Numbered from the stretch's first letter, positions 36,913 to 48,992 are shown. The stretch is 64,000 bases of DNA from Affinundibacterium macrobrachii (GCF_014652415.1 NZ_BMYT01000001.1:737351-801350); one strand, 5' to 3'. Numbers and translations: made by a program. The notes: generated by a model from the letters alone, not told the origin.

Positions 36913-39780
36913 TTACAGCGTCCGCGCAATTTCTTGAATTTCGAAGATTTCTAAGAAATCTCCAACCTGAATATCGTTATAGGCTTTGAGCGACAAACCG
37001 CACTCCATACCCGCACGAACTTCTTTAGCGTCATCTTTATAACGCTTCAAAGAATCCAACTCACCAGTCCATGTTACGACATTGTTGCGCAACAAACGAA
37101 CGGATGACGTACGTTTAACCATACCTTCAGTAACCAAGCAACCTGCGATTGAGCCGACTTTGCTGACTGAGAATACTTGACGAATTTCAACCATACCGAT
37201 GATGGTTTCACGCTTCTCAGGCGCCAACATACCAGACAAGGCAGATTTAATTTCATCAACCGCATCGTAAATAATGTTGTAGTAACGAATATCCACGCCG
37301 TTTGATTCAGCTAACTTACGTGCGGAGGCATCTGCACGCGTGTTAAAGCCGATAATGACTGCTTTCGAAGCGACTGCCAAGTTGACGTCGGATTCAGAGA
37401 TACCGCCAACCGCAGCGTGAACGACTTGTACACGTACTTCGTTGTTGGACAGTTTGACCAAAGATTGAACCAAAGCTTCTTGTGAACCTTGAACGTCGGT
37501 TTTGACGATAATCGGCAAGTTTTTGAGCTCACCTTCGCCCATGTTTTCAAACATGTTCTCGAGTTTCGCAGCTTGCTGTTTCGCCAATTTAACATCGCGG
37601 TATTTACCTTGACGGAACAAGGCGATTTCACGTGCTTTACGTTCATCAACCATGACCATCACTTCTTCACCGGCGGTTGGTACTTCGGTCAAGCCTTGAA
37701 TTTCTACCGGGATTGATGGACCTGCTTCATTGATGTTCTTACCGTTTTCATCCAACATCGCACGTACACGACCATAAGATGAACCAGCCAATACAACGTC
37801 GCCACGCTTCAAAGTACCTGATTGAACCAAGATCGTCGCAACAGTACCACGACCTTTATCCAAACGAGATTCAACTACTAAACCTTTTGCTGGCGCATCA
37901 ATTGGTGCACGCAACTCCAAAATTTCTGCTTGTAACAATACTTGTTCCAACAAATCATCAATGCCTTGACCTGTTTTAGCCGACACTGGCACAAATGGAG
38001 AGTCACCACCGTACTCTTCTGGCACTACACTTTCTGCGACCAATTCTTGCGTCACACGATCAGCATTCGCTGCTGGTTTATCAATCTTATTGATCGCAAC
38101 GACCAAAGGAACACCCGCTGCTTTTGCATGGGCAATCGCTTCTTTGGTTTGCGGCATCACGCCATCGTCAGCGGCAACTACCAGAATGACGATATCTGTT
38201 GCTTTCGCACCGCGTGCACGCATTGCAGTAAACGCTTCGTGACCTGGTGTATCAAGGAAAGTGATCATGCCGCGTGGCGTTTCGACGTGGTAAGCACCAA
38301 TGTGCTGCGTAATACCACCAGCCTCACCAGAGGCAACTTTAGCGCGACGAATATAGTCGAGCAAAGATGTTTTACCGTGATCAACGTGACCCATCACTGT
38401 GACAACTGGCGCACGTGGTGAAGACTCATATTCAGCATGTTCAGCAACGTCCGTCAACATCGCTTCAGGATCATCAATCTTTGCAGCAAATGCTTTATGT
38501 CCCATTTCTTCAACCAGAATCATTGCTGTTTCTTGATCGAGAACTTGGTTAATCGTGCACATTTGACCGAGTTTCATCAAATGCTTAATCACTTCAGACG
38601 CTTTTACAGACATCTTATGAGCCAACTCTGCAACTGTCAGTGTTTCTGGCACGTAGACATCTTTTACCACTGCCTCAACTGGCACTTGGAAATTCGATTC
38701 GCGTTCTTCATGGTGTTGGTTACGACGACCTTTAGGGCCGCTCTTCCAACCTTCGCGACCAACTGGTGCCGCTCCACGAGTTTTTAAACCACCGCTACGT
38801 TTTTTCGCAGCATCTTCTTGCCAAGTAGAAGAAACGTTTGCTGACTTGATTGATTTCTTATCTGCACTTGGTGCTGCAGCTGTTGCAGGCTTAGCTTCTT
38901 TCTTGTCGCCTGCCGGTTTCTTATCGCCCGCTTTTTTATCTGCAGGTTTATGCAAAGTACCTTCTGCAACTTTAGATGGTGCGGCAGCTGGTGCTTCTAC
39001 CGGTTTCGGTTTGCGCGCGGCCAACATCATTTCTTTAATTTGTGCAACTTCGTCAGCTACTTTTTTACGTGCACTTTCAGCGCTTGCAGCACGTGCAGCG
39101 GCTTCTTTTGCAGCTTCTTTTGCTTCAGCCGCGGCTTTTTTCTTCGCTTCTTCTGCTGCTACGCGCTTCGCTTCTTCATCCGCAGCTGATACTTCGGCAA
39201 CTACAGTTTTACTTGCTTTTGCACGTTTTTCTTCAGCTTGCTTCGCTTTTTCTGCTTCTGCTTTTGCCTTAGCTGCGGCTTCTGCTTCACGTGCAGCTTT
39301 CGCTTCTGCTTCTTTTTCTGCTTCCAACTTAGCTAGCTGTGCTTGTTTCTCGAGTAATTCAGCCTCGCGACGCGCTGCTAATTCAGCTTCGGCTTTCGCC
39401 TCTGCTTCACGACGTGCAATTTCTGCTGGATCGACCGCTGGAGTTGTTGATTTCAGATTCTCTTCAGGAGAACTTTCATCACGTTTTACAAAAGTACGTT
39501 TCTTGCGTACTTCCACTTGCACAGTACGTGTTTTACCCGTTGCATCAGCTTGCTTGATCTCGGTTGTTTCTTTACGAGTCAAAGTGATTTTTTTCTTTTC
39601 GGCATCAGGAGCCACGCCGTGTGAACGACGTAAATGTTCCAACAACTTGTCTTTATCTTCTTTAGACAAGATATCGGACGCAGACGCTTTTGTAACGCCT
39701 GCGGCATTCAATTGCGTGAGCAGTAAATCCGCTGACATTTTCAGCTCGGTGGCAAATTGAGCTACATTATTACTCGCCAT
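36913..39780 (-). CDS. infB: translation initiation factor IF-2
   Basis: This GTPase brings initiator fMet-tRNA to the ribosome. The 955-residue protein begins with an IF2_N domain ([23 protein letters not shown]), continues with a long Lys/Ala/Glu-rich segment (about residues 75-330) full of [16 protein letters not shown] helices, then a second IF2_N-like part, then the G domain with G1 GHVDHGKT (about 463-470), DTPGHEAF and NKID, and C-terminal beta-barrel and fMet-tRNA-binding domains ([15 protein letters not shown]). A large apparent open frame on the opposite strand is a shadow of the charged segment. It follows nusA by 84 bases. Confidence 0.97.
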   Translation of the reverse strand: MASNNVAQFATELKMSADLLLTQLNAAGVTKASASDILSKEDKDKLLEHLRRSHGVAPDAEKKKITLTRKETTEIKQADATGKTRTVQVEVRKKRTFVKRDESSPEENLKSTTPAVDPAEIARREAEAKAEAELAARREAELLEKQAQLAKLEAEKEAEAKAAREAEAAAKAKAEAEKAKQAEEKRAKASKTVVAEVSAADEEAKRVAAEEAKKKAAAEAKEAAKEAAARAASAESARKKVADEVAQIKEMMLAARKPKPVEAPAAAPSKVAEGTLHKPADKKAGDKKPAGDKKEAKPATAAAPSADKKSIKSANVSSTWQEDAAKKRSGGLKTRGAAPVGREGWKSGPKGRRNQHHEERESNFQVPVEAVVKDVYVPETLTVAELAHKMSVKASEVIKHLMKLGQMCTINQVLDQETAMILVEEMGHKAFAAKIDDPEAMLTDVAEHAEYESSPRAPVVTVMGHVDHGKTSLLDYIRRAKVASGEAGGITQHIGAYHVETPRGMITFLDTPGHEAFTAMRARGAKATDIVILVVAADDGVMPQTKEAIAHAKAAGVPLVVAINKIDKPAANADRVTQELVAESVVPEEYGGDSPFVPVSAKTGQGIDDLLEQVLLQAEILELRAPIDAPAKGLVVESRLDKGRGTVATILVQSGTLKRGDVVLAGSSYGRVRAMLDENGKNINEAGPSIPVEIQGLTEVPTAGEEVMVMVDERKAREIALFRQGKYRDVKLAKQQAAKLENMFENMGEGELKNLPIIVKTDVQGSQEALVQSLVKLSNNEVRVQVVHAAVGGISESDVNLAVASKAVIIGFNTRADASARKLAESNGVDIRYYNIIYDAVDEIKSALSGMLAPEKRETIIGMVEIRQVFSVSKVGSIAGCLVTEGMVKRTSSVRLLRNNVVTWTGELDSLKRYKDDAKEVRAGMECGLSLKAYNDIQVGDFLEIFEIQEIARTL

Positions 39781-39864
39781 TCAGTCCTCTTTCCTTGTTT
39801 TGTGCTGCGATTTAACATTCAATTGAGTTAAATCTACGCTTCAATATGGGTTATTCACTCGTGA

Positions 39865-41424
39865 TTATTTTGCTTCAACGAGTTTCCATGCTTTTTCCAA
39901 TACGGCTTTTGCATGTTCATCATATTTAGCGTCGATGAGTTTCATCTCATCATCAGTCACATCTTCAAATGCATTATCAATTAATTGGCGCGCACGGTCG
40001 GTAGACAGAGCCAAAATCGCACCAAATTCATCGTAAGCTAAGCCACCGAAAGCAGCGAGGGTCTTAATACCAGCCAAGCCCAATTTACCTGCTGTTGCAC
40101 GGCTCATACCTTCCAGATTAATCAATGCGTCTTCCACACCTTCAACACCTTCTTCAGAAGCAATCGCTTCTGTCACAAGCGCATCACGTGCACGATTACG
40201 CAGTTCATTCACTGTATCTTCATCTAAGGCATCAATTTCCAGCATTTCGCTAATTGGTACATAAGCGATTTCTTCTAAGCTGGAGAAGCCTTCGTCTACC
40301 AGAATATCTGCCACTTCTTGATCAACATCGAGCTTTTCCATAAACAATTTACGGATGCCCGCAGTTTCTTGTTCTGCTTTATCAGCGGATTGCTCCGCGG
40401 TCATAATATTAATTTGCCAGCCAGTTAATTCGGCTGCTAAACGTACGTTTTGACCACTACGGCCGATCGCGATCGCCAGATTTTCATCATCAACCACAAC
40501 GTCCATTGCATGCTTTTCTTCATCAACCATGATCGAAGAAACGTTCGCTGGAGCCAATGCACCAATCACAAATTGTGCTGGATCTTCAGACCACAAGACG
40601 ATATCAACACGCTCACCACCGAGTTCACCGGTGACTGCTTGTACACGAGAACCGCGCATACCAACACAAGTGCCGATAGGATCAATACGTTTATCGTCAG
40701 TGTGAACCGCGATCTTAGCGCGTACGCCCGGATCACGCGCAGCAGATTTAATGACCAAAGAACCTTGTTCAATTTCTGGCACTTCGAGTTCAAATAATTT
40801 CATGATGAACTCTGGCGCCGTACGAGACAAGATAACTTGTGGGCCGCGCGCATTGCGATCGATACGCAAAATATAAGCACGAACACGATCACCAACGCGC
40901 AAGTTTTCTTTTGGAATCATTTGATCGCGTGGCAGACGTGCCTCAATGCGACCAGATTCCACCACGGCTTCGCCACGTTCCATACGTTTAATGGTACCCA
41001 TAACGAGGGAATCACCACGCTCCAAGAACTCAGCCAAAATTTGTTCACGTTCTGCGTCACGAATACGTTGCAAAACGATTTGTTTGGTATCTTGCGCAAA
41101 ACGACGACCGAGCTCAACAGACTCTACTGGCTCTTCGATGTACTCATCCACTTCGATATCGGCATATTGCTCAACCGCTTCAAAGTGCAAAATTTCCTGG
41201 TCAGGCAATTGCAAACCAGCTTCGTCAGCCACTACATGCCAACGACGGAATGTGCGGTATTCACCAGTATTGCGATCGATTTCAACGCGAATATCAACTT
41301 CGCCGTCATAACGTTTTTTGGTAGCCGTTGCCAAAGCATGTTCCAATGCGCCAAAAACGATATCTTCATCCACGTTTTTTTCACGCGCCAGCACATCAAC
41401 CAATAATAAAACTTCGCGACTCAT
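39865..41424 (-). CDS. nusA: transcription termination/antitermination factor NusA
   Basis: NusA binds RNA polymerase and nascent RNA to modulate pausing and termination. Domains in order: N-terminal RNAP-binding part ([39 protein letters not shown]), an S1 domain (about 135-200, [22 protein letters not shown]), two KH domains ([32 protein letters not shown] and [22 protein letters not shown]), and two C-terminal acidic helix-hairpin repeats ([19 protein letters not shown] and [22 protein letters not shown]). The length of 519 is slightly above E. coli (495). It overlaps rimP by ATGA. Confidence 0.97.
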   Translation of the reverse strand: MSREVLLLVDVLAREKNVDEDIVFGALEHALATATKKRYDGEVDIRVEIDRNTGEYRTFRRWHVVADEAGLQLPDQEILHFEAVEQYADIEVDEYIEEPVESVELGRRFAQDTKQIVLQRIRDAEREQILAEFLERGDSLVMGTIKRMERGEAVVESGRIEARLPRDQMIPKENLRVGDRVRAYILRIDRNARGPQVILSRTAPEFIMKLFELEVPEIEQGSLVIKSAARDPGVRAKIAVHTDDKRIDPIGTCVGMRGSRVQAVTGELGGERVDIVLWSEDPAQFVIGALAPANVSSIMVDEEKHAMDVVVDDENLAIAIGRSGQNVRLAAELTGWQINIMTAEQSADKAEQETAGIRKLFMEKLDVDQEVADILVDEGFSSLEEIAYVPISEMLEIDALDEDTVNELRNRARDALVTEAIASEEGVEGVEDALINLEGMSRATAGKLGLAGIKTLAAFGGLAYDEFGAILALSTDRARQLIDNAFEDVTDDEMKLIDAKYDEHAKAVLEKAWKLVEAK

Positions 41425-41909
41425 GCTTTGCGACTCCTAAAATCCACTTGCGGCACTAAACGTGCCTTATCTAAATCAGCGAGCGTAAACTCAAGCATCG
41501 CTGCGCCATCTTTTGTTTCAAATTCGAGCTTCAGAGTTTCCCCTTCTGGCTCGTGCAATATACCCTCGAAGCTTTTACGATTTGCCATGCCTGGCATAGG
41601 CAAGCGCAATTTCACATTGGCTTTTTCACCAGCAAAACGAACGAAATCAGCAAACTTTTTCAAAGGGCGATCTAACCCCGGAGAAGAAATTTCCAAGCGT
41701 TCGTAATTCACTTCTTCTACAGTCAATACGTGGGACAATTGATGACTGACTTTCGCACAATCTTCAACCGTAATGTGACCTTTTTCCTCAACATCTTCTG
41801 GCAAAAGGTCAATATACACACGAAACAAACCACGCTCTGCTCGCTCAAAATCGACCAGATCATAGCCTGTCCCATTGACAGTCTTCTCAATTAATTCCAA
41901 CAATTGCAA
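41421..41909 (-). CDS. rimP: ribosome maturation factor RimP, TTG start
   Basis: RimP assists 30S assembly. The protein shows [35 protein letters not shown], the [17 protein letters not shown] helix, the [23 protein letters not shown] core and a C-terminal SH3-like domain. The family N-terminus begins at Met-Gln-Leu; here that codon is TTG at 41909, with GGAGA six bases upstream. An ATG at 41954 would add 15 unrelated residues. The product is 162 residues. It is the first gene of the rimP-nusA-infB-rbfA-truB run. Confidence 0.93.
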   Translation of the reverse strand: MQLLELIEKTVNGTGYDLVDFERAERGLFRVYIDLLPEDVEEKGHITVEDCAKVSHQLSHVLTVEEVNYERLEISSPGLDRPLKKFADFVRFAGEKANVKLRLPMPGMANRKSFEGILHEPEGETLKLEFETKDGAAMLEFTLADLDKARLVPQVDFRSRKA

Positions 41910-41998
41910 GACAATTCTCCGATAAACACAGATTTCACTCTTGCAGCAAATCAAGCAATCATCAAATCACTTCCATTTGCACTCAAAAACGATTCGCC

Positions 41999-42022
41999 AA
42001 AAAAAAATGGGCACCAGCCCAT
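41999..42022 (-). terminator. intrinsic terminator between rluB and rimP
   Basis: On the minus strand ATGGGC/GCCCAT with a 4-base loop is followed by a run of nine Ts. It lies 162 bases after the rluB stop and 90 bases before the rimP TTG, so scpB-rluB and rimP-nusA are separate transcription units, and the rimP promoter must lie in 41910-41998. Confidence 0.9.
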
Positions 42023-42184
42023 CTTTTTAGCGCCTCAAATAAATCTTTAAAATAATTAAAAATCAACTTAAGGAAAAATCTGCTAACTACAAGATTATAA
42101 ACGATTAATTACTCAATCGCAATGAGAAGTCGGTGAAAAACTCAGCCTAGACAACATCTTCTACCGACTTCCGAGCAGGATTTA

Positions 42185-44029
42185 TCAACTACCACGACGG
42201 CGACGAGCCGCAATCGCCTGACCAATCGCCGGACCACTGCCGCGCACAGTTGGACCACGGCGGTTTTGATCTCGCGTTGGAAAGCCCAACGCTGTTTGCA
42301 AAGGATCTGGCTGACGGCTGCGCGACTTAGCATTTTTACCACCTGATTTCACACCCTGCCCAGCACCATTTGCTGGCGAACCAGCATAAGTAGCACGCGC
42401 CGGACGACCGTTTTGTGGATTAGCAAAACCTGCGCGCACAGTTGGCTCGTAACTTCGCTGAACTGGCGCATCAAATGGATTCACATTACGTGGGACTTTA
42501 CCGCCCTGCACACGATTACCATTTGGCTTGCCGCTTGGGCGCTCATTCTTTTCACCAACCGTTTTTTCCAAGCCACTAATTTTAAGCAAGCTACGTACAG
42601 CATCTTCACCCAATTCATCCCAACGACCACGCTTTAAACCTGAAGGCAAAGTCATCACACCATATCGAGTACGAATCAAACGTGATACTGTCAAACCAAC
42701 CGCCTCAAACATACGGCGAACTTCACGATTACGCCCCTCACCAATAATCACTCGATACCACTTATTGACACCCTCACCACCACCGTCAGAGATCTTGGAG
42801 AATTGCGCCATACCATCTTCCAACTCAACGCCTGCCAACAATTTTTGGCGCATACCCTCTTCTAACTCACCCAGAGTACGCACAGCATATTCGCGCTCAA
42901 TACCATAACGTGGATGCATTAAACGATTTGCCAAATCACCGGAGGTCGTGAACAACAACAAGCCTTCTGTGTTGTAATCAAGGCGACCAACAGCCAACCA
43001 TTTACCAACCTTCATTTGCGGCAAACTATCAAAAACCGAGGCACGCCCCTCAGGATCACTTGTACTAACAATTTCACCCGCTGGCTTATGATAAATCAAC
43101 ACACGTGGCGGCTTTTTACTCACTTTGCGCTGAATTAACTTGCCATTAATACGCACTTGATCTTGCGGCAAAATACGCTGCCCAATATGTGCTGGCTCAC
43201 CATTCACAGAAACACGTCCTGCAATAATCAACTCTTCCATATCACGACGTGACCCCAGACCAGCTTCAGCTAGCACTTTATGCAATTTCGGCGCATCATC
43301 ATCGGCAGTTAAATCACGGCGCGGCTTTTTATTTTTATCATGACGTGATTGTTTCACATCATCCATTGCGTCGTATGCATCGGAAGTTACAAATGAGAAC
43401 ACATCATCAGCATTTGCAACACTACGGGTATTTTGCTGCCCCGAGCGTCGTGGATTATTTTGGTTACGCTGCTCTCCACCACGATTTTGCCCACCCTGCG
43501 TTGATTTAGACTGTTGGCGATGACGAGATTGCCCCTCAACACGCTGCGCACCTTGCGCTTGATCATCACGAGATTTTGAATTACGAGTGCGATTTCTATC
43601 ACCCTGAGCCTGAGTGCGACGTGGACGTTCGCCACCCTCGTCAGCATGAACTTGATTCGATGTCGTCGCTTGTGAATTATTTTGCAATTGCGCATTCACT
43701 TCTTGGACTTCGACCCGACGTGGCATGCGAGCTTGACGTGGCGCTCTAGATATTGGAGTCGATGACTCGACAGTATCTGATGCAGGAACTTCAGCATCTA
43801 AGCCAGCAACATCTTGCTTGAGCCTTGGCTTAGATCTTGATTTGCTTGGCGCTCGCTGCGTCTTCGCCGCTGGCACATCAGCACTTCCAACAATTACTGC
43901 TTCAGTGACAAACTCATCGGTCTTCGCGACCTTCGGACGTACAGCACGCTTTGCACGAGGGCGTGGCGCATCGGTCTCAGCGCTAGAATTTTGCTGGTTA
44001 AAAGTTTCGTCTGGATTATTTGTGTTCAT
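42185..44029 (-). CDS. rluB: 23S rRNA pseudouridine synthase, RluB-like, with long disordered tails
   Basis: The conserved core (about residues 248-490) has an S4 domain ([30 protein letters not shown]) and an RsuA-type catalytic domain with the catalytic Asp in [14 protein letters not shown], plus [14 protein letters not shown]. It would modify U2605 of 23S rRNA. Two low-complexity extensions are unusual: about 245 N-terminal residues rich in Arg, Gln, Asn and Ser, and about 120 C-terminal residues rich in Gly, Asn and Arg, so the 614-residue protein is about twice the length of E. coli RluB. Such tails are common in Burkholderiales RluB and may bind RNA. It overlaps the scpB stop by 14 bases. 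Confidence 0.9.
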   Translation of the reverse strand: MNTNNPDETFNQQNSSAETDAPRPRAKRAVRPKVAKTDEFVTEAVIVGSADVPAAKTQRAPSKSRSKPRLKQDVAGLDAEVPASDTVESSTPISRAPRQARMPRRVEVQEVNAQLQNNSQATTSNQVHADEGGERPRRTQAQGDRNRTRNSKSRDDQAQGAQRVEGQSRHRQQSKSTQGGQNRGGEQRNQNNPRRSGQQNTRSVANADDVFSFVTSDAYDAMDDVKQSRHDKNKKPRRDLTADDDAPKLHKVLAEAGLGSRRDMEELIIAGRVSVNGEPAHIGQRILPQDQVRINGKLIQRKVSKKPPRVLIYHKPAGEIVSTSDPEGRASVFDSLPQMKVGKWLAVGRLDYNTEGLLLFTTSGDLANRLMHPRYGIEREYAVRTLGELEEGMRQKLLAGVELEDGMAQFSKISDGGGEGVNKWYRVIIGEGRNREVRRMFEAVGLTVSRLIRTRYGVMTLPSGLKRGRWDELGEDAVRSLLKISGLEKTVGEKNERPSGKPNGNRVQGGKVPRNVNPFDAPVQRSYEPTVRAGFANPQNGRPARATYAGSPANGAGQGVKSGGKNAKSRSRQPDPLQTALGFPTRDQNRRGPTVRGSGPAIGQAIAARRRRGS

Positions 44030-45086
44030 TATCTGATTCTGGTTTGAAAGGTGTTAGAGCTTCAGCATCCGCTTCCACTTTTTCATCTAAATTCGTATCA
44101 GCCATCATTGCAACATCATCCAAGATCACATCACTGGCTGCATCATCTTCACGAGTGTTTGCCGCAGAATCTTCCACCGCAACTTGACTCAATTCCTCTT
44201 GCGCATTTACTTCAGCATCAGTTTCGCCTTCTACATCATTAACGACATCAACATCATTAACGACATCAACAGCAACATCTGCGTTCACAACTTGCGCACT
44301 TACATTAGTTTTATCTTCAATTATCTCAATCGAGCTATTTTCGGCTGTAATGTCTGACACATTATCGCTAGAGATATATACTTCGAAAGCATCCTCTGCC
44401 TGGGCCTGCGGCAGGCCAGTCCCTTCGACCACTTCAGCAACTTCAATATTGATGCCAGCCGGATCAGAGGCATCAACCAAGGATTCAATCCCATCAAACA
44501 TATTTAATTCTGGGGAATCGTCTTTCGATGGTGGCACATCCTCAGATTCCTCTTGACCAATTTGCTGCAAAGGTGGCAATTGATCTAATGAAGCCAAGCC
44601 AAGATCACTTAAAAATTGCTTGGTGGTCGCAAACAAAGCTGGTCGACCTGGCACCTCACGATGACCGATTGTTTCTATCCAGCCTCGGTCCTCCAGTGTT
44701 TTGATCATCTGAGAAGCAACAGCCACACCACGAATCTCTTCAATATCACCGCGTGTCACTGGCTGACGATAAGCAATAATCGCCAATGTTTCCAAGGTTG
44801 CTCGCGAATATTTAGGCGGCTTCTCGGGATTTAAACGATCTATATATGCACGCATCTCTGGACGGCTTTGAAAGCGCCACCCGGTCGATAAAGAAACCAA
44901 CATAATTCCCTTATCAGACCAATCTTGACGCACTTCTTCCAGCATTAATTTAATCGTATCAGCACCGACCAAGTCTTCTTGATCACTACTTTCGACAAAC
45001 AATTTTTTCATTGTATTAATGGTCAGCGGCTCATGCGCGCATAACAATGCGGTTTCGAGTACACGCTTGGCATCTGCAGTATTCAT
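44016..45086 (-). CDS. scpB: SMC-ScpA-ScpB condensin subunit ScpB, with acidic C-terminal tail
   Basis: The first 180 residues form the two winged helices of ScpB, which bind ScpA in the chromosome condensin: [76 protein letters not shown] and [20 protein letters not shown]. After about residue 185 comes a tail of roughly 170 residues, very rich in Asp, Glu, Val and Ala, which the core family lacks. It includes a tandem duplication (VDVVND twice). scpA is not next to it here. It is followed by rluB. Confidence 0.92.
   Translation of the reverse strand: MNTADAKRVLETALLCAHEPLTINTMKKLFVESSDQEDLVGADTIKLMLEEVRQDWSDKGIMLVSLSTGWRFQSRPEMRAYIDRLNPEKPPKYSRATLETLAIIAYRQPVTRGDIEEIRGVAVASQMIKTLEDRGWIETIGHREVPGRPALFATTKQFLSDLGLASLDQLPPLQQIGQEESEDVPPSKDDSPELNMFDGIESLVDASDPAGINIEVAEVVEGTGLPQAQAEDAFEVYISSDNVSDITAENSSIEIIEDKTNVSAQVVNADVAVDVVNDVDVVNDVEGETDAEVNAQEELSQVAVEDSAANTREDDAASDVILDDVAMMADTNLDEKVEADAEALTPFKPESDNEHK
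44233..44268. repeat. 18-bp tandem duplication inside scpB
   Basis: ACATCATTAACGACATCA occurs twice in a row (44233-44250 and 44251-44268), encoding a repeated VDVVND in the acidic ScpB tail. The in-frame length suggests slippage in a region free to vary. Confidence 0.85.
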
Positions 45087-45366
45087 GCAAACTCTTTAGC
45101 TAACAGGTTGTGTTGATCTTAAGAAGTATTCAGTGAAGCACTCGGGATAATATTTATCCCAACCAGTCTAGTCTTATAGGACATTGCGCAGCATGATTCA
45201 AAATGTGCGCCTGGCGGATCAGTCTGCAGCTCACCTGCACATGGATCACCAACTCTGGTTCACCAATATAGGTCAGTCAAAACAGTCGATCAATTTAGTA
45301 GATGCCAGATTGTAGTCTAGAAACACGCTCTAAACGCAAACCAATCAAAAAAATTGTCAGCCTAAC
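45087..45366. other. intergenic region between scpB and the fMet tRNA gene
   Basis: The scpB promoter is expected here. A 40-codon plus-strand frame (45193-45315) has no ribosome binding site or recognisable family and is not called. I see no RNA structure. Confidence 0.4.
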
Positions 45367-45392
45367 GAAAAAGCCACGATGAAACGTGGCTT
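45367..45392 (-). terminator. terminator of the fMet tRNA gene
   Basis: On the minus strand AAGCCACG/CGTGGCTT with a 6-base loop is followed by TTTTTCG, 14 bases after the tRNA CCA end. Confidence 0.85.
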
Positions 45393-45406
45393 TATTCTTG
45401 TAATTC

Positions 45407-45483
<77 letters not shown>

Positions 45484-45678
45484 TCTGATAAGTAGAACTA
45501 TACAGGACTTTGCTGCTTTGCGCAATTTCTTTCTCTGTTTTGCCTTAATCGTAAGCATTATTTTATTGCACGATAATGACAAGACATCGTTTTAAGCACG
45601 CTAGATCTAGTGAAATTAGCTGGCAGTGATACACTTTCATAGATTCAATTTCTGTCACCATCTTGAAAGATTCGCTTG

Positions 45679-46248
45679 ATGAAATTTTGCTCCGCATGTG
45701 CTGCTCCCGTGATTTTAAAAGTTCCAGCAGAGGACACGCGCGAACGCTTTGTTTGTACCAGATGCGAGACGATTCATTATCAAAATCCGAATATGGTAGT
45801 CGGCACCTTACCAATCTGGAATCTGCAAGGTGAAACAAAAGTTTTGCTCTGCAAACGTGCGATCGAGCCGCGCTATGGCTATTGGACTTTGCCCGCAGGC
45901 TTTATGGAGAATCAGGAAACTTGTCGCCAAGCAGCGCAGCGCGAAACTATCGAAGAAGCTGGTGCGAATATTCAACTGCATGAGTTGTATTCAGTATTGA
46001 GCGTCCCTCACGTCGATCAAGTGCATTTATTTTATCGAGCGACTTTGATTGATACGAACTATCTAGCTGGTACGGAAAGTCTAGAGGTCGCACTATTTGC
46101 AGAACATGAAATCCCTTGGGAAGAAATCGCCTTCCCAACGGTAAGTCAAACCTTAAAATTCTTTTTCGAAGATTTAAAGAATGTTCGCTCCGGCGGGCAT
46201 TTCCAGCTGCACGAACATGATTTTTACAAATCGCACCGACCTGATTAA
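45679..46248 (+). CDS. NUDIX hydrolase with N-terminal zinc ribbon
   Basis: The 189-residue protein begins with a zinc ribbon (FCSACAAPV ... FVCTRCETIHYQNP) and then a NUDIX domain with the box GFMENQETCRQAAQRETIEEAG. It resembles NudC-like or ADP-ribose/NADH pyrophosphatases, but with a short N-terminus, and the exact nucleotide substrate is not clear. The ATG at 45679 is used; an adjacent TTG adds one codon. It leads a plus-strand series with aat, bpt, pyrD and an aldo-keto reductase. Confidence 0.88.
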   Translation: MKFCSACAAPVILKVPAEDTRERFVCTRCETIHYQNPNMVVGTLPIWNLQGETKVLLCKRAIEPRYGYWTLPAGFMENQETCRQAAQRETIEEAGANIQLHELYSVLSVPHVDQVHLFYRATLIDTNYLAGTESLEVALFAEHEIPWEEIAFPTVSQTLKFFFEDLKNVRSGGHFQLHEHDFYKSHRPD

Positions 46249-46281
46249 TGCTCGTTGCTTGAGACTTTTCCTTTCTTACTC

Positions 46282-47040
46282 ATGATTCCTTGGTTAGAGA
46301 TTGACAGCCCATTCCCTCACATTGACGAGGCATTGACAGCCGAGCAAGGTGCGGCAGGCTTGTTAGCTGCGGGCGCTGATTTGTCGCCTGAACGCTTATT
46401 GACTGCCTACCAAAATGGAATTTTTCCTTGGTTCTCTGAAGGACAGCCCATCCTATGGTGGTCGACCGATCCGCGTATGGTATTAAAGACGCGTGACTTT
46501 AAGATTTCGGATAGCTTGAAGAAGCGCCTCAACAAATCGCTTAAAGACGCGAACTGGAGTTTTCGCTTTGATAGCGCATTCACACAAGTCATGCGCTGCT
46601 GCGCGGCACCGCGCAAAAATCAAGATGGTACCTGGATTTCAGAAGAAATTATTCAGGGCTACTCAGCGCTGCACAAATTAGGTTATGCACATAGCTCCGA
46701 AGTCTGGCTAGATGGAGAATTGATCGGCGGTGTTTACGGTGTTTGTATAGGCAAAATGTTTTATGGCGAATCCATGTTTGCCAAGATCTCTGATGCCTCT
46801 AAAATGGCATTAAGTCAGCTGGTTGTTTTATTACGCAAGCATGATGTGGAAATGATAGACTGCCAACAAGAGACATCGCACCTCGCATCATTCGGTGCCA
46901 AAGCAATTAGTCGAGAAGAGTTCATGCGTCACGTAAAACGCGCAATCACACAAGAAACGATTGAGGCTTGGTCTCCACTCACTTTAGACAGTTTCAAGCA
47001 CTACCTGCAATCGACGCATCCTCAGCCAGCAGAAAGATGA
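46282..47040 (+). CDS. aat: leucyl/phenylalanyl-tRNA-protein transferase
   Basis: Aat adds Leu or Phe from aminoacyl-tRNA to proteins with N-terminal Arg or Lys, marking them for ClpS/ClpAP. The 252-residue protein shows [26 protein letters not shown], then [13 protein letters not shown], then [42 protein letters not shown] and [25 protein letters not shown], all family hallmarks. The ATG at 46282 (MIPWLE) fits the family N-terminus; a TTG at 46255 is rejected. The bpt gene, its partner in the N-degron pathway, follows after 6 bases. Confidence 0.95.
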   Translation: MIPWLEIDSPFPHIDEALTAEQGAAGLLAAGADLSPERLLTAYQNGIFPWFSEGQPILWWSTDPRMVLKTRDFKISDSLKKRLNKSLKDANWSFRFDSAFTQVMRCCAAPRKNQDGTWISEEIIQGYSALHKLGYAHSSEVWLDGELIGGVYGVCIGKMFYGESMFAKISDASKMALSQLVVLLRKHDVEMIDCQQETSHLASFGAKAISREEFMRHVKRAITQETIEAWSPLTLDSFKHYLQSTHPQPAER

Positions 47041-47046
47041 ATAGCG

Positions 47047-47889
47047 ATGCAATCACGTACTAAACCACCAATACAATCGATGTCGCCAATCAACGACGAT
47101 GCGAATCAATATGATCGTGACGATGTAGATCACTGCGCCAATTCCGATAAGGTTGAAAACGCAGATGACGAGAACACGAACGATTACATCACCTTGCATT
47201 ACTATGCAACCGCGCCGTACGCTTGTAGTTATCTAGAGGACCAGCAAGCACGTTCACAAGTCGCTACGCCTGCGCATTTAATTGGCAGTGAGGTTTATTC
47301 AGAACTGGTGAGCCGTGGCTTTAGACGCAGTGGTGTATTTATTTATCGCCCCTACTGCGATCAATGTTCTGCTTGCACACCGGTACGTACCGTTGTCAGT
47401 CAATTCAAACCCAACCGCAGTCAGCGTCGAGCATTACAGCAACACGCAGATTTATACACCGAAGTGTTACCTCTTGAATTTGTCGAAGAACACTTCGAAC
47501 TCTATCAACGCTATCAAAGTCGCCGACATGCTGGTGGCGGCATGGATCAAGATGGACGCGATCAATATGCGCAGTTCTTATTACAAAGTCGCGTGAATAC
47601 GAGACTAGTTAGTTTTCGCGATGGCAATCAGGTTTTGCGCATGATTAGCATCATTGATATTTTGAATGATGGCCTGTCTTCGGTTTACACATTTTATGAT
47701 CCCGATGTACCACAAAGCGCTTACGGCACCTTTAATGTATTGTGGCAAATCGCACAAACCAAAATTCTCGGGCTTCCTTATCTTTATCTTGGCTACTGGA
47801 TAGAAGCGAGCCGCAAAATGTCGTACAAAACCAATTTCAAACCTTTGCAGGCGCTTCAGGACGGCAGCTGGAAGCCACTCTCCATTTAA
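47047..47889 (+). CDS. bpt: aspartate/glutamate leucyltransferase (Bpt, ATE-type)
   Basis: Bpt transfers Leu to proteins with N-terminal Asp or Glu, making them N-degron substrates. The core has [23 protein letters not shown], the cysteine motif [23 protein letters not shown] and a GNAT-like C-terminal half ([22 protein letters not shown] and [22 protein letters not shown]). The first 55 or so residues are a hydrophilic, Asp/Asn-rich extension not seen in typical Bpt. There is no Met close to the conserved core, so the extension appears to be translated. It is directly coupled to aat. Confidence 0.93.
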   Translation: MQSRTKPPIQSMSPINDDANQYDRDDVDHCANSDKVENADDENTNDYITLHYYATAPYACSYLEDQQARSQVATPAHLIGSEVYSELVSRGFRRSGVFIYRPYCDQCSACTPVRTVVSQFKPNRSQRRALQQHADLYTEVLPLEFVEEHFELYQRYQSRRHAGGGMDQDGRDQYAQFLLQSRVNTRLVSFRDGNQVLRMISIIDILNDGLSSVYTFYDPDVPQSAYGTFNVLWQIAQTKILGLPYLYLGYWIEASRKMSYKTNFKPLQALQDGSWKPLSI

Positions 47890-47913
47890 TTTATTTACTA
47901 TTACACTCTTATT

Positions 47914-48957
47914 ATGTCTGATCAATTGCTCTATTCACTAGCCCGCCCTTTCCTCTTTTTTATGGACCCCGAAAGTGCACATGACTTAACGCTACCTGGC
48001 TTAAAGCGTGCACACAATATGGGATTGACGCGACTGCTCCCTAAGCCAGCAGCTGATCCACGTAAGGTAATGGGAATCACTTTCCCGAATCCAGTTGGCT
48101 TGGCAGCGGGCTTAGATAAAGATGGACGCTACATCGATGGCTTAGCGTCCCTAGGTTTTGGCTCCATTGAAATCGGAACAGTGACGCCACGCGCACAAGC
48201 CGGCAATCCCAAGCCACGGATGTTTCGTTTGCCGCAAGCGAACGCGATCATCAATCGCATGGGATTCAATAATGGCGGTGTTGATGCCTTTGTCGCCAAT
48301 GTGCAGGCGTCGCGCTTTTACCAAGAAAAACAAGGCGTGCTCGGTTTAAATATTGGTAAAAATGCCGATACGCCAATCGAAAAAGCCGCCGATGATTACC
48401 TAATCTGCTTAAACAAAGTTTATCCATACGCTAGCTATGTTACCGTCAACATCTCCTCACCGAACACCAAAAATCTACGTCAATTACAAGGCGCATCAGA
48501 ACTTGACGATTTGCTTTCCAAACTGAAAGACGCACAACAACGTTTAGCCGATCAACACAAACGCTATGTGCCGATCACCTTAAAAATTGCACCGGATATC
48601 GACAGCGAACAAATCAAAAATATTGCTGACTCATTATTACGTCACAAGATAGATGGTGTTATCGCCACCAACACAACCATTACACGCGACGCTGTCAAAG
48701 GTTTGCAACACGGCGAAGAGACCGGTGGTTTATCTGGCGAACCAGTATTTGAATTGTCCAATAAAGTCATCCGCGCCTTAAAGTCAGAATTGGGCGATGC
48801 CTTACCCATTATCGGTGTAGGCGGTATTTTTTCAGGTAAAGATGCAGTGGCAAAAATGGATGCTGGTGCGTCTTTAGTACAAGTCTATTCGGGCTTGATT
48901 TATCGCGGTCCGGCATTGGTACGTGAGTGCGCAGTCGCGATACGAAATAACAACTAA
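47914..48957 (+). CDS. pyrD: dihydroorotate dehydrogenase (quinone), class 2
   Basis: PyrD oxidises dihydroorotate to orotate in pyrimidine synthesis and passes electrons to ubiquinone at the inner membrane. The 347-residue protein has the class 2 N-terminal membrane-associating helices ([27 protein letters not shown]), [19 protein letters not shown], the active-site Ser in [16 protein letters not shown], and the C-terminal FMN phosphate-binding [28 protein letters not shown]. It lies 24 bases after bpt. Confidence 0.96.
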   Translation: MSDQLLYSLARPFLFFMDPESAHDLTLPGLKRAHNMGLTRLLPKPAADPRKVMGITFPNPVGLAAGLDKDGRYIDGLASLGFGSIEIGTVTPRAQAGNPKPRMFRLPQANAIINRMGFNNGGVDAFVANVQASRFYQEKQGVLGLNIGKNADTPIEKAADDYLICLNKVYPYASYVTVNISSPNTKNLRQLQGASELDDLLSKLKDAQQRLADQHKRYVPITLKIAPDIDSEQIKNIADSLLRHKIDGVIATNTTITRDAVKGLQHGEETGGLSGEPVFELSNKVIRALKSELGDALPIIGVGGIFSGKDAVAKMDAGASLVQVYSGLIYRGPALVRECAVAIRNNN

Positions 48958-48992
48958 TCTAGCTCAATGCGGCTGCAAAATTTGGATTGAAT

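Noticed and set aside
38846..39760. 304-codon plus-strand open frame rich in Ala and Ser
   Set aside because: It is the antisense reading of the Lys/Ala/Glu-rich segment of infB, a common artefact of repetitive codons.
45193..45315. 40-codon plus-strand frame upstream of the fMet tRNA
   Set aside because: There is no ribosome binding site, family resemblance or neighbouring support.
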